Assembly: GCA_018242625.1 (NCBI GenBank)
Contig: JAFEBO010000006.1
Coordinates: 529,132-593,131 of the forward strand
Source of the DNA: Planctomycetota bacterium
GTDB taxonomy: Bacteria; Planctomycetota; Phycisphaerae; Phycisphaerales; UBA1924
Length of the DNA: 64,000 nt
Direction: 5' to 3'
In this document: positions 8,292 to 17,720 of the stretch, in pieces
How positions within the stretch are numbered: position 1 is the stretch's first letter
Layout: each line of letters begins with the position of its first letter
Notes under the pieces: model-generated
Told to the model about the DNA's origin: nothing
Databases searched by the model: none
What the model saw: only the letters and a program-made list of their open reading frames with translations
Position numbers and translations under genes: made by a program

Positions 8292-9638
8292 CTATCGCGA
8301 CTGGATCTCAAGAAACTGTGCCCAGTGGGTGCCCGTACCCAGGTTCATAACCCGGTAGCGGGTCGCGTGGAGACTCGGTGCTATGAATGCCTGATCGATG
8401 TGGAAGAACGGGATATCGCTCGGAATAAAGACCCGTACGAGCGAGGAAAGACCCGGCCCGTCCAGCTGCGTGAACGGGACCTTGCGCGGGTACGACGCCG
8501 TGTAGCCGACGCCGGCCTGGTCGTAGGCGTTCTGCATGTTTCCGACAAAGTTGTTCAGGCTGCGACTGCCGCGCGGGATGTTGAAGTCGCCGATGATAAC
8601 GTCCGGAACCGGGAAGCCCCGACGCCCGAGCTGCTCAGACGGCACGTTGATCCACTGCGGCTCTCCTTTGCTGTCGGGCGTTTCGGAGAGCAGCGTTGCC
8701 GTGCCCTTCCAGTTGTCGACCGCGCGGCGTGCCTCCCGCGTCACGTTCTGCCGGCTCAGAGACGGATCGCTCGGAAAATCCACAAGCCACACAACAAACG
8801 GCTGTCCGGTGCCCTGCTTGACGGTTCCCTCCGGGTCAAAGAGCAGGTACATCGCGTAGCCCGGGTCGCGATTTTCGTAGCGGCCGTTGGCCTTTCGGAT
8901 ATCAAAGCCCACGCCCTGCTCGATGTTGAGAGTGGCCAGCCCCCATTCGCGCAACTTCAGCCGCGTGTGCACCAGGAACAGGCCCGCAAGAAACGTCGTG
9001 TCGTTGTTTGTGGGATGCACGGCCGGGGCCGGGTGGGGCGGCGCTGCCTCGCCCGCGGCCGGTGTGCCGGAGTCCGGCGTCGCTTCCGGCGCTTCGAGCG
9101 TCCGGAACTGCTTGACGACATCCCAGTTGGTCTGGTTCGAAACAACCACGAGGTCTGCGTCGATCGAGCGGAGCGGTTCCACCCAGCCCTCCCGTGCCTT
9201 GCCCCCGATGTTCCAGAACAGAATCGTGTTGGAGATGCGCTTGCGGTCGCGTCCGTTGTCACGCGAGATCCAGTCCGCAACCAGGCGATGCTCGAACACG
9301 CCCGACCAGGCGCCGCACAGCCCCCACGCAAGGCACAAGAGCACGTACGGGTTCCGGGCCTCACGCTTGTAGATGGGCGGGCGCCCTTCCGGCGGCCCCC
9401 CCGCCAGCAGTTGCTCCCACCCCTTGACCAGCAACTGGATGGAGAGCGCCATCGCCGCCGCCAGCCCGGACATCAGGATCGAGAACGCGCTGGGAATCCA
9501 GTAGATGTACTGCGACCACCGCCAGGAGTCGTTGAAAAGGCGCCCGATGATCCAGAGCGCAAGCATGATCGCACCGAGCGTCCAGAACGCGGCGCTGATC
9601 ATCCGGAGGATGCGCAGAAAGACCGGCAGCATGTCCAC
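8292..9638 (-). CDS. Membrane-anchored endonuclease/exonuclease/phosphatase-fold protein
   Basis: A 448-residue protein. The N-terminal 120 residues hold three or four hydrophobic segments (residues 8-35, 45-75, 97-115). The rest resembles the EEP (DNase I-like) fold: N-T-I-L-F-W-N-I-G-G as the first core strand with Asn, V-I-I-G-D-F-N-I-P-R-G-S as the G-D-F-N motif, and F-H-I-D-Q-A-F-I as the I-D-x-x-F strand. Two usual metal or catalytic positions look altered. The Q-E after the second strand reads L-V-V-V-S-N-Q-T, and the terminal S-D-H reads G-T-H-W. It may be a divergent phosphodiesterase or phosphatase, or an inactive relative. It follows the flippase on the same strand after 3 bases (stop 9642, start 9638), so the two are probably in one operon. 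Confidence 0.75.
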   Translation of the reverse strand: MDMLPVFLRILRMISAAFWTLGAIMLALWIIGRLFNDSWRWSQYIYWIPSAFSILMSGLAAAMALSIQLLVKGWEQLLAGGPPEGRPPIYKREARNPYVLLCLAWGLCGAWSGVFEHRLVADWISRDNGRDRKRISNTILFWNIGGKAREGWVEPLRSIDADLVVVSNQTNWDVVKQFRTLEAPEATPDSGTPAAGEAAPPHPAPAVHPTNNDTTFLAGLFLVHTRLKLREWGLATLNIEQGVGFDIRKANGRYENRDPGYAMYLLFDPEGTVKQGTGQPFVVWLVDFPSDPSLSRQNVTREARRAVDNWKGTATLLSETPDSKGEPQWINVPSEQLGRRGFPVPDVIIGDFNIPRGSRSLNNFVGNMQNAYDQAGVGYTASYPRKVPFTQLDGPGLSSLVRVFIPSDIPFFHIDQAFIAPSLHATRYRVMNLGTGTHWAQFLEIQSR

Positions 9639-9641
9639 AGA

Positions 9642-11345
9642 TTACTTTGTGGAATCGGTTGCGGGGCGAAGACCAAACAAAAGGGACGCGAGGGAACGGT
9701 AGCGGGCTGGCACCATCTGGAGCCCCTCCTCAAGGGCGTGGGCGAAGAAGAAGCGGGTGAGCAGGGCGTAGCAGAAGCAGAAAACCACGCCGCTCACACC
9801 GAACAGGAAGAGTTCGGTGATGATCTGAGAGAAGCGAGCCTGCGCGATCAGCGAAGCCCCCAGCGCGCGGGCGGTCGGCGCGATCACATGATCGAACCAG
9901 ACGGTCAGAGCACCCGCCACCAGCCCGAGCGACCAGACTCGCACAGCGTTCAGAACCACCTCACGCCGGCCCACACCCAGCGGCTTCAGGGCGATGACCA
10001 GGTGCAGGAAACTGGCAGTCACCGTAAACGCCGCCGCGGCCACCGCCACATATATCCCCGACATCGCGACCTGCTCCGTCAGATACGGCACAAAGGCAGG
10101 TGAGATCACGGCGGCCACGGTCGCCTGCGTCAGGTCCGCACGGCCGTACAGCGCCCCCAGGTACGTCGAACCCATCGCGCCGATGGCCAGCAGCACCAGC
10201 CCAATCCCCCAGGCCCGAAACTGCCCTCTGGCCTGCTGCACCGCCAGGCTGATGCACAAGAGCACGTTGATCGCATAGCTCGCCCCCATGATCTGCACGG
10301 GGAGAATCGTGGCCGACCACTTCTGCCCCCACACCGCCGCCTCAAACGGCCGGTACGTCGCGGCAAGACCCAGCGAGACAAAGGTGGCAACCAGGCTCAC
10401 CTGGCGCAGCGTCCGCAAAACCGCGGCCCTCTTGCGGTCCGGCTCATCCGCCAGCCTGGTAAAGACCGGCACCAAAACCTGATTGATGTTCGTCGAGAGC
10501 AGGCTCGCCACCTGCACAACGATCAGGAACGTAAAGGTGTAAATGCCAACCACTTCGAACGGTGCCGCCAGACCGATCGACGCGCTCGGACCCTGGTTCA
10601 TCCCCGCGATGCCGATGATCGCGAGCAGTGCCCACTTGGATCGGTTGAACAGGTCGAGCCAGATGCCCGCGTTGGGGCCCGATCGCCACGGCCTGTCGGA
10701 GCAGTACCGAAGCGCCATGATGTTCTCGACCAGGGCGCACAGGATGTTCGGCAGCACGAACGAGAACGGACCAAACCCGGCGAATGCGAACGCTACCGAC
10801 GAGAGGTACCGGGTCGCGGCGCTCACCGTCTGAATTTGCGCATTGTCGCGGTACCGCATGTCCGCCAGGAGTTTGGTAATCAGGATGCCCCCGGGCGTGC
10901 CGAGCGGGATGCTCCATGCGATGATCACCAGCATCCAGGCCAGGCGGGGCTCGTTGTACAGCTCGGCCGAGGGCCAGGCGATCGCGGTGAGCAAAAGGGC
11001 GAGCGTCACGTTGAACGCGGTCGCCATCCAGAAGCAGGGCCCCAGCAGCACGCTGTGCTCGTCGTGGTGCTTCAGCAGGATCTGGCGAACGCCCCCGTCC
11101 CTCAGGAAGGACGCGATGCCGCTGAGCCCGAGCGCAACCCCGCACAGCCCAAAGTCGTTCTTGCTCAGCCACATCGCAAGAAAAATCTGGGCGATGAAGC
11201 TGCCGATGCGGGTGATGACCGTCGTCACCACCATCCAGAACGAACCCTTCACCACTTTCTTGGCGTAGCCGCCGTCGGAAGGAGCTCCCTGAACGGACGA
11301 AGGGGCCGACGAAGCGGCCGCGGCATTTTGCGAAAAGTTGCTCAC
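9642..11345 (-). CDS. Polysaccharide/oligosaccharide flippase (MOP superfamily, Wzx-like)
   Basis: A protein of about 567 residues with many hydrophobic helices. It starts after a polar, Ala/Ser-rich N-terminus and the typical flippase opening K-K-V-V-K-G-S-F-W-M-V-V-T-T-V-I-T-R. Motifs such as L-G-L-S-G-I-A-S-F-L-R-D-G-G and M-N-Q-G-P-S are consistent with the polysaccharide transport (PST) branch of MOP exporters. It would move a lipid-linked glycan across the membrane. The frame is open to 11519, but the extension is basic and low-complexity. GTG 11345 (V-S-N-F-S-Q-N) is my preferred start, without a strong ribosome binding site. It heads the polysaccharide block and is followed closely by the EEP-fold gene. 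Confidence 0.85.
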   Translation of the reverse strand: MSNFSQNAAAASSAPSSVQGAPSDGGYAKKVVKGSFWMVVTTVITRIGSFIAQIFLAMWLSKNDFGLCGVALGLSGIASFLRDGGVRQILLKHHDEHSVLLGPCFWMATAFNVTLALLLTAIAWPSAELYNEPRLAWMLVIIAWSIPLGTPGGILITKLLADMRYRDNAQIQTVSAATRYLSSVAFAFAGFGPFSFVLPNILCALVENIMALRYCSDRPWRSGPNAGIWLDLFNRSKWALLAIIGIAGMNQGPSASIGLAAPFEVVGIYTFTFLIVVQVASLLSTNINQVLVPVFTRLADEPDRKRAAVLRTLRQVSLVATFVSLGLAATYRPFEAAVWGQKWSATILPVQIMGASYAINVLLCISLAVQQARGQFRAWGIGLVLLAIGAMGSTYLGALYGRADLTQATVAAVISPAFVPYLTEQVAMSGIYVAVAAAAFTVTASFLHLVIALKPLGVGRREVVLNAVRVWSLGLVAGALTVWFDHVIAPTARALGASLIAQARFSQIITELFLFGVSGVVFCFCYALLTRFFFAHALEEGLQMVPARYRSLASLLFGLRPATDSTK

Positions 11346-11680
11346 GAGGGGAAACGAAGCTTTCCTGACAAGGCCCCGGTCTCGCCCCCAACGGACGGTA
11401 TCTAAGCACGCTTTCACACTGCACACGCATCGCCCCCGGCCAAATCTGCGCGTGCCGTCGCCTCCCGAGGAACGGGAGGCTCGTTTAGTATTCGGCCATC
11501 CGGGTCCGCGTTCTTGCACCAGCGAAAAGAAACCCCGATCTGAGCGCTCGCTGAAAAGTGGATCGGTAATTTTCCCCAGCCGGCGCTTTGATTCGTCATG
11601 GATGGCTGCGGGCCGGCAAAACAGACGATATGAGCCCGGTTCAGTCTTCCCCGGTGGGAACTGCGACGGTCGGAGGTCTC
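11346..11680. other. Intergenic region between flippase and acyltransferase
   Basis: This 335-base stretch separates two divergent genes. Both reading frames extend into it (the flippase to 11519, the acyltransferase to 11588), but the extra residues look non-coding or unconserved. It should contain both promoters; I found no pair of hexamers good enough to report. Confidence 0.5.
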
Positions 11681-12841
11681 ATGGGCGTTATCCGCATTCT
11701 GCTCGCAATCTCGGTGGTCATCGCTCACAGCACGCCCTTGTTCGGGCTCTCGTTCGTGGGCGGCCGGTACGCCGTGCAGTGCTTTTACATGGTCTCAGGG
11801 TTCTACATGGCCCTGGTGCTGAACGAGAAGTACCTGGGCCCCGGTTCGTACCGGGTATTCATCAGCGCACGCCTCCTCCGCCTGTTCCCGGTCTACCTCG
11901 CCGTCGTGCTCGCGACCCTGGCGGGCGAGGGCCTCCTGCCCAATGTCTTCAGGCACCCCCTCAACGTGCCGGTGCATGCGCCAGAAGGCGTCAAGCAGAC
12001 GATGGGCAACGACAACACGGTGCAGCTCTGGGAAAAGTACGCGCACCTCATGACTCCCTGGCAGAAGGCCTACTTCGCCGCGACAAACCTGACAACGCTG
12101 GGGCAGGAATCCACCATCCTCTTCGCGGTCGATACCAAAAACGGAGAATGGGTCAAGGACTGGCGCGGGCCCGAGGATGTTGAGGCCTACCGCTTTTTGC
12201 TCGTTCCGCAGGCCTGGTCGATCGGCGTGGAACTCATGTTCTACTTCGTGGCGCCCTTCCTGGTGCGCCGGAAGATCCCCATTGTGCTCGGAGTGATGAT
12301 GGCGAGCATGGCCGTGCGTCTGGTTCTTTTCAAGTACGGGTATAAGGACGACCCCTGGAACTACCGGTTCTTTCCGTCGGAACTCTTCTTCTTCATGGTC
12401 GGAACGCTGGCCTATCGAACGTACAAGTACCTTGAGCCACGCAACGCCGTGCCGGGGTGGCTCTCCATGGCCTGGTGGATCGCCACGGTCGTTGTGATCG
12501 TCTTCTGGATGCAGATTCCGCTGCCGGGCGGCGTCAAGGCCCTGGGGCTTCTCGGCCTGGTCGCCACGGCCATCCCGATCGTCTTCATGCGGACCAAGCG
12601 CAACAAGCTCGACCGCTACATCGGTGAGCTTTCGTACCCGGTGTACATCTCGCACTTCCTGGTCGTGAGCTGCCTCACGGGGCTGGGCTGGCGTGAGGGC
12701 TACGTCGCGGTGCCGGTGACGATTGTCGTCTCGATCGCGCTGTACCACCTGATCGATCGGCCCGTCGACAGCTTCCGGCACAAGTGGGCAACCCGGGCCT
12801 CGGCGCGTGCGAAGGCGGCCGCCGCGGCGAGCGGCTCCTGA
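11681..12841 (+). CDS. Acyltransferase family 3 (OafA-like membrane O-acyltransferase)
   Basis: A protein of about 386 residues starting at ATG 11681, with GGAGG 4 bases upstream; an in-frame ATG at 11630 is the alternative. The opening M-G-V-I-R-I-L-L-A-I-S-V-V-I-A-H-S places the conserved family histidine in the first membrane helix, and R-L-L-R-L-F-P-V-Y-L follows around residue 65 as the conserved arginine region. Later hydrophobic segments, A-W-S-I-G-V-E-L-M-F-Y-F and L-S-Y-P-V-Y-I-S-H-F, are family hallmarks. Members transfer acyl groups, usually acetyl, to sugars of surface polysaccharides. Location beside the flippase supports a role in modifying the exported glycan. It converges on the FkbM gene at 12872. 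Confidence 0.88.
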   Translation: MGVIRILLAISVVIAHSTPLFGLSFVGGRYAVQCFYMVSGFYMALVLNEKYLGPGSYRVFISARLLRLFPVYLAVVLATLAGEGLLPNVFRHPLNVPVHAPEGVKQTMGNDNTVQLWEKYAHLMTPWQKAYFAATNLTTLGQESTILFAVDTKNGEWVKDWRGPEDVEAYRFLLVPQAWSIGVELMFYFVAPFLVRRKIPIVLGVMMASMAVRLVLFKYGYKDDPWNYRFFPSELFFFMVGTLAYRTYKYLEPRNAVPGWLSMAWWIATVVVIVFWMQIPLPGGVKALGLLGLVATAIPIVFMRTKRNKLDRYIGELSYPVYISHFLVVSCLTGLGWREGYVAVPVTIVVSIALYHLIDRPVDSFRHKWATRASARAKAAAAASGS

Positions 12842-12871
12842 ACAGCTCCCACCCGAGGAAACGATCCGGCT

Positions 12872-13756
12872 TCAGGCGGGGAAGAACACGATGTTGGTAT
12901 AGGGATAGGTTTCGAGCGGAGTATGCTCGACACGCCGCCCGTTCTTGTACTCGAACGGCTTGTAGCCGCGGGCGAGAATGTGGTCGACGACGGCCCTGCT
13001 CTGGTGCGTGCCCTTGGCGGTGCCCACATCCCCGACCTCGAGCGTCACGATCGGGCGGATGGCGGTGAGCGTGCGCTCCATTCCCTTAAGAATCTCCAGT
13101 TCTGCGCCCTCGGCATCGATCTTCATCGCGCCCGGCTTCACGCCGGTCCGCTCGGTGTAGCCGTCGATCGTGATCGCCTGTACGTTTACGCGATGCAGCT
13201 GCGCCCGGGCCTCCTGCTCACCCGTGAGCTTGGCCCCCGCGATCGAGTTGTACGCGCTGAACTCAACGCCGAAGTCGGTGAATTCAAGAGTCGTCTCCCG
13301 GCTGAAGGCGGCGGCGTTCACCGTGGTGACGTTCGAGAAGTGTCCGACGTTTTTCTTCAGCATCTGGAACGTGCTGGGGGTCGGGTCGAAGGCGTGCACC
13401 GCCCCCGTCGGGCCGACCAGCTCGCGGGCCAGCAGCGAGAAATATCCAAAGTGCGACCCCACGTCAAAGAAAGTCATGCCCGGCTTCAGGATGTCGATGA
13501 ACGCCCGGGTCAGCTCTTCTTCGAAAAAGCCGTAGCGGTAGATCGTCGTCGAGACGGCCTCCGGGATCATCGCGTGGAACGGGGCGCCCCAGAAGGTCGT
13601 CGCCAAGGCGGGAAAGGCACCCCCCTTGGCGTGGGCTTTGCGCTCGGTCAGCTTCGACCCGAACATCCGGATCGGATGCCTCAGCGCACGCACAATCTTG
13701 GGCGAACGCATCAGTGCTACGGCCCGGTCGAGATTCTGGATGGCCTGCTGTTCCAT
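12872..13756 (-). CDS. FkbM-family SAM-dependent methyltransferase
   Basis: A 294-residue cytoplasmic protein. SAM-binding motif I is F-F-D-V-G-S-H-F-G-Y-F-S near residue 100, and the acidic residue of motif II lies in V-H-A-F-D-P-T-P. The FkbM signature M-K-I-D-A-E-G-A-E-L-E-I-L-K-G is near residue 215. FkbM enzymes methylate hydroxyls of sugars or secondary metabolites, so O-methylation of a glycan is the likely role here. It lies 170 bases downstream of the glycosyltransferase gene at 13927 on the same strand and may belong to the same transcript as ugd and the two glycosyltransferases. A second FkbM gene is at 17863; the two are not close duplicates. Confidence 0.9.
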   Translation of the reverse strand: MEQQAIQNLDRAVALMRSPKIVRALRHPIRMFGSKLTERKAHAKGGAFPALATTFWGAPFHAMIPEAVSTTIYRYGFFEEELTRAFIDILKPGMTFFDVGSHFGYFSLLARELVGPTGAVHAFDPTPSTFQMLKKNVGHFSNVTTVNAAAFSRETTLEFTDFGVEFSAYNSIAGAKLTGEQEARAQLHRVNVQAITIDGYTERTGVKPGAMKIDAEGAELEILKGMERTLTAIRPIVTLEVGDVGTAKGTHQSRAVVDHILARGYKPFEYKNGRRVEHTPLETYPYTNIVFFPA

Positions 13757-13926
13757 GACCCGAGTCCTCCGGTGGTCCGGCTGCGGATGCCGCGGCGGGG
13801 CGGCAACAAAGACGCGAGCGGAATCCGATCGATCATATCGGACGCCCGCACCGGCTTCTGTACTCCGGATCGGACGAACATGGCCAATCCAAGGGCGAGG
13901 GCCAATCGCGCGGGAATTGCCCGACC

Positions 13927-15153
13927 CTATCCGTGTTCCGGCGCCGCTTCAAGCACCCAGGCCCACGTGCGCCGCGGGAGCGCCGGCAGGTTCAGGCGCT
14001 CGCGAATCCTCGCAGACCAGTACGCAAGGGCGTTGGGGATGCTGTGAAACTCCACAAACCGGGCGCTGGCCGGTGCGGGCGACCACTGCGACGAGAGGGC
14101 CCTTGCCAGCGTCTCCGCCAGCTCGCCGGGATTGCGGATGTTGCAGTCAAAGCCGAGGCCGAATTGCCGGCAGGTCCGGCCCATCCAGCCCAGGTTTGTT
14201 GTCAGAACCGGACGCCTCTGGGCCGCGGCGCGGATCAGAATGCTCGAAGAGCTCGAGTGGTGGCGATAGACCACGCCGACCAGGTCGCACGCCGCATTCG
14301 CCAGATTCATCGTTTCATCGGGAACATAGCCGTCGACAACGATGATCCGGCCTGAGCGCACCGCGGGCGCGGCATCTGCGGCGAGCAGGTCGCCCACTTC
14401 GGGCATGACCTTTCCCATGAGCAGCAGCCGGTCGGTGGCGTGCGTCGGTGCGTCGAGGAAGGCCCTGACAAGAAGGTCAACACCCTTGCGGGCATCCAGG
14501 CGGCCGACGCACGAAACAAGCCGCCCGTCTGTCGGAATGCCAAGCCTCGCGCGTGCATCGGCCTTGGAGACTTCGGGGATCGCCTCGACCGGATCGGGAG
14601 CCAGAACGGTCCGCCGTGCGATGGCGCGAGCTTGGTCCTGGTAGGCCTCATAGACAATCGGATCGATGACGTGCAGCGTGCGAACGGCGCTCGCGCCCAC
14701 CAGCACCGACCACGCGAACGCCTTGGCCCGCCGGCGCGGCCCCGGGGCGTTGTACGCCCACGAAGTGCTCATCAGCATCGCCTCCAGTTCGGCGGGAGCG
14801 GCGCCCGAACGCAGGCTGAGGCGGCGTGCGCCGAGCATTTCGAGCGTGCCGTCGGCCGCCGGCACGATCAGGTGGTCGGGTCGGACGCGGCCCGCCGCAT
14901 GAGCGAGCGACGCGGCGTGCGCAAGGGCGAGCGCAAACTTGCCCTGTCCCGGATCGGCCGGCGCCACCGATTCATCAAGGGCGAAGCTGTTCTGGAGCGG
15001 GGCGAGCTGCTGCCGGAAGGATTCGGTCTTCGAGGCGCCGGGGCTGGTGATGAGCGTGAGGCGGACGGGGAGTTCGCGGAGGGCGTTGACCACGTGCCGC
15101 ACGTACGTGAAGCGGTGTCCTTGCGGGTAGGGCTCGTAGATCGCGACGTGCAT
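13927..15153 (-). CDS. Glycosyltransferase, GT4-like (GT-B fold)
   Basis: A 408-residue protein. The start M-H-V-A-I-Y-E-P-Y-P-Q-G-H-R-F resembles the N-terminal Rossmann half of GT-B enzymes. The C-terminal half contains L-V-S-C-V-G-R-L-D-A-R-K-G-V-D-L-L-V-R-A-F, the typical nucleotide-sugar region of family 4. Near residue 310 H-H-S-S-S-S-S-I-L-I-R-A-A-A-Q-R-R-P-V lies where the E-x7-E region normally sits, but it lacks a clear first glutamate. The donor and acceptor are not predictable. It begins 33 bases after the stop of the neighbouring glycosyltransferase (15187-16374) and is the third gene of the ugd operon. Confidence 0.85.
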   Translation of the reverse strand: MHVAIYEPYPQGHRFTYVRHVVNALRELPVRLTLITSPGASKTESFRQQLAPLQNSFALDESVAPADPGQGKFALALAHAASLAHAAGRVRPDHLIVPAADGTLEMLGARRLSLRSGAAPAELEAMLMSTSWAYNAPGPRRRAKAFAWSVLVGASAVRTLHVIDPIVYEAYQDQARAIARRTVLAPDPVEAIPEVSKADARARLGIPTDGRLVSCVGRLDARKGVDLLVRAFLDAPTHATDRLLLMGKVMPEVGDLLAADAAPAVRSGRIIVVDGYVPDETMNLANAACDLVGVVYRHHSSSSSILIRAAAQRRPVLTTNLGWMGRTCRQFGLGFDCNIRNPGELAETLARALSSQWSPAPASARFVEFHSIPNALAYWSARIRERLNLPALPRRTWAWVLEAAPEHG

Positions 15154-15186
15154 GGGGGAAGCGTCGACCGTATCGGGTCTTTGCGG

Positions 15187-16374
15187 TCACGACTTGCGGG
15201 TTGTTGAATGGGCGTAGCGGATGGCGGCCTCGAGCCCGTCGACCATGCGCTTGAGGGAGTACTCCCTCGTGGCGGTCCTGTATGCGGAATCACGCATCCG
15301 CTGCAGGCGCTCGGGGTTCTGCAGCATGTTGCGGATGACAAACGCCAGATCCTCGACGGATTCGTGGTTGAACGTCATGCCGTTCAGCCAGGGCTTGAGA
15401 CCATCGAGCTCGGGCGCCCATGTTGAGGACTGGTCGGTGGTGATCACAGGAAGCCCGTAACCCATCGCGTGGAGCAGGCTCAGCCCCATGTTGCTCGGAT
15501 ACACAAAGAGCGAGGCGGAGAGGAACCAGGGCGCCAGCTGGGCCTCTTCGTAGATCGCCCCGGTGAAAATCGTGTGCTGTTCCACCTGGGCCGATTTCGC
15601 GACGGTGCGAAGGTGCTGCTCTTCCTCGCCACCCCCCACGATGACGACGCGCAGATCCGGAAAGTCGGGGAGAAGCCGCTTGGCGGCCAAGATCAGGAGG
15701 TCCGTGCGGTTGTCCTGGACCAGGCGCGAAACAAAGAGAAGGACCGGCCCCTTGTCCAGGCCGTTCTTGCGTTTGAATTCTTCGAGAAAGCCCGGGGCCT
15801 CGAGAACCTTTTTGCGGGCCGCCTGGATTTCGCTCTGGTCGAGCGTGTTCAGCGCGACAAATGCTCTCTCTGGGCGACCGTGGCGGGCGACGAATCGCTT
15901 GCAGCCGGTGTGGCCGTAGAAGATGAGGGCAGTCGCCAGATTTGCTACAAAGTCGCGGAATGAGCGTTTGAGAAAAGTCTCGCGCTTGGAATAGCCGTGC
16001 CCCCAAAGCACCACGGGCACGTTCAATCGAGCGGCTTTGAGCAGGCACGGGATCAGGCTGACATAGCGGGTGTTCCAGCCTGCGACGATCACGTCGAATC
16101 GCTTGGGATCGACCAGGTCAAGGTGCGCTTTGCGCCAGAGCAGCCGGGGGCGCCGGGTAAGCAGCCGAGTCGCGATCGGGGTCGCCCGGAAACCATCCGG
16201 CTCCACGTTCTTGACCGGCTCGTCGTTCGAAAAAAACAGCTGGAAGTCGATCCCCGGGCGCCGGGACAGCTCACGGAAAACGGGATTGCGATACTTCGGC
16301 AGCGCCGGCTGCAGCATCGCCACGCGGATGAGCGGGGGCTGATCTGTCCGGGTTGTGGAACCGCTTTCGTTCAA
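15187..16374 (-). CDS. Glycosyltransferase family 4
   Basis: A 395-residue GT-B glycosyltransferase. After a short polar N-terminus comes I-R-V-A-M-L-Q-P-A-L-P-K-Y-R-N-P-V-F, an arrangement common in family 4. The second domain shows L-L-F-V-S-R-L-V-Q-D-N-R-T-D-L-L, V-V-I-V-G-G-G-E-E-E, and F-V-Y-P-S-N-M-G-L-S-L-L-H-A-M-G-Y-G-L-P-V, the last being the donor-binding region. The start is TTG 16374, which overlaps the ugd stop codon as TTGA, so translation is probably coupled to ugd. It is likely to elongate the surface glycan, possibly using a sugar derived from the Ugd product. Confidence 0.88.
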   Translation of the reverse strand: MNESGSTTRTDQPPLIRVAMLQPALPKYRNPVFRELSRRPGIDFQLFFSNDEPVKNVEPDGFRATPIATRLLTRRPRLLWRKAHLDLVDPKRFDVIVAGWNTRYVSLIPCLLKAARLNVPVVLWGHGYSKRETFLKRSFRDFVANLATALIFYGHTGCKRFVARHGRPERAFVALNTLDQSEIQAARKKVLEAPGFLEEFKRKNGLDKGPVLLFVSRLVQDNRTDLLILAAKRLLPDFPDLRVVIVGGGEEEQHLRTVAKSAQVEQHTIFTGAIYEEAQLAPWFLSASLFVYPSNMGLSLLHAMGYGLPVITTDQSSTWAPELDGLKPWLNGMTFNHESVEDLAFVIRNMLQNPERLQRMRDSAYRTATREYSLKRMVDGLEAAIRYAHSTTRKS

Positions 16375-17720
16375 GATTTCCGATCCCCGGGAGCAACCGG
16401 CCGACCGACGCAGATGTACTCGAATCCGTGCCCGATCATTTCTTCGGGCCGGTAGAGATTCCGTCCGTCGAAAATAAGCTTCGACTTCAGAGCGGCGCCG
16501 AGTCGGCCCAGGTCCGGACTTTTGAAGTCGTCCCAGTCCGTAGAGATGACAAGAGCGTCACTGCCCCGGGCGGCCTCGTACATATCGGCCAGGATGGCGG
16601 CGTCCGGCCCGATCTCCGCCCGGGCCGTTTCCCCTGCTACGGGGTCAAAGGCCCGGACACTTGCGCCGGCCGCCAGTGCCTTGGCAATCAGAGTCAGGGC
16701 GGGAGCTTCGCGCACGTCGTCGGTCCGGGGTTTGAACGCCAGCCCCCAGAAGGCGAGCGTCTTTCCGCGGAGGCCGCCGGCCGACGCGAAGCGGGATTCG
16801 ATGCGTGCGAAGAAGCGGTCTCGCTGGCGCTGATTAGTCTCGTGCACGGCCGAACTGAGGGGGACCGGCACCCCGGCCTGCTTCCCCATCGCGATGCACG
16901 CCAGTGTGTCCTTCGGAAAGCACGAGCCGCCGTAGCCCAGCCCCGGATACAGGAACTGCGAGCCGATGCGTTTGTCGGCGCACATGCCCTCGCGGACCTT
17001 GGCGATGTCGGCGCCGTACGCCTCGCACAGGTTGGCCATCTCGTTGATGAATGAGATTTTCGTGGCGAGAAAGTTGTTGCTCGCGTACTTCACCATCTCG
17101 CTCGAGAGAATGTCCATCACGTAGATGGGGTGACCGTTGCGGACAAACGGGTCGTAGAGCCGGCGGAAGAGATCGCCGGTTTGCTCGTTCTCTACGCCGA
17201 CCACGACGCGGTCGGGCTTGTTGAAGTCGTTGATCGCGTCGCCTTCTTTGAGAAACTCGGGGTTGTTGGCGATCGCGAAGCGGACGTTCGGTGCCGCGGC
17301 CCGGATCCGGTCGCGCACCTTGAGCGTGGTGCCGACGGGGACGGTGGACTTGACGACGATGGTTCGGTGACTCGACGGATCTTTCTGGAGAGCGCGGGCG
17401 ATGTCGTCCGCGGCGCCCATGACGTATTTCAGATCGGCATGCCCGGTGGCGTCGCTCGGCGTGCCGACGCAAATGAAGATGATTTCCGCGTCGCGGTAGG
17501 CCCCGGCCGGATCGGTGGTGAAGTGGAGGCGGCCGTTCTTGATGTTGCGTTCGAGCAGCTCATCGAGGCCGGGCTCGTAGATCGGGCACCGTCCCTGGCG
17601 GAGCGAATCGATCTTGCGGGCGTCGAGGTCGAGGCACGTCACGTCGTTGCCGGTGCCCGCAAAGCAGACGCCGGTGACGAGGCCGACGTATCCGGTTCCG
17701 ACCATGGTCAGGCGCATCAA
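16371..17720 (-). CDS. ugd: UDP-glucose 6-dehydrogenase
   Basis: Oxidises UDP-glucose to UDP-glucuronate with two NAD+. The 449-residue length is typical. The N-terminal NAD-binding motif is M-V-G-T-G-Y-V-G-L-V-T-G, and the active-site cysteine is in G-Y-G-G-S-C-F-P-K-D-T near residue 270. E-F-L-K-E-G-D-A-I-N-D-F and the C-terminal W-G-L-A-F-K-P-R-T-D-D-V-R-E-A-P are also present. It is the first gene of a run with two glycosyltransferases; its stop overlaps the next start by four bases. It would provide UDP-glucuronic acid, or sugars made from it, for an acidic exopolysaccharide. Confidence 0.96.
   Translation of the reverse strand: MMRLTMVGTGYVGLVTGVCFAGTGNDVTCLDLDARKIDSLRQGRCPIYEPGLDELLERNIKNGRLHFTTDPAGAYRDAEIIFICVGTPSDATGHADLKYVMGAADDIARALQKDPSSHRTIVVKSTVPVGTTLKVRDRIRAAAPNVRFAIANNPEFLKEGDAINDFNKPDRVVVGVENEQTGDLFRRLYDPFVRNGHPIYVMDILSSEMVKYASNNFLATKISFINEMANLCEAYGADIAKVREGMCADKRIGSQFLYPGLGYGGSCFPKDTLACIAMGKQAGVPVPLSSAVHETNQRQRDRFFARIESRFASAGGLRGKTLAFWGLAFKPRTDDVREAPALTLIAKALAAGASVRAFDPVAGETARAEIGPDAAILADMYEAARGSDALVISTDWDDFKSPDLGRLGAALKSKLIFDGRNLYRPEEMIGHGFEYICVGRPVAPGDRKS

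Noticed and set aside
8325-10103. 592-residue open frame on the plus strand
   Set aside because: Antisense to the EEP-fold and flippase genes; composition is Arg/His/Gln-rich without domain signatures, as expected for a shadow frame in GC-rich DNA.
13820-13850. Short inverted repeat CCGAT / ATCGG between two genes
   Set aside because: Only 5 bp of stem and no T-run; not enough for a terminator or operator claim.
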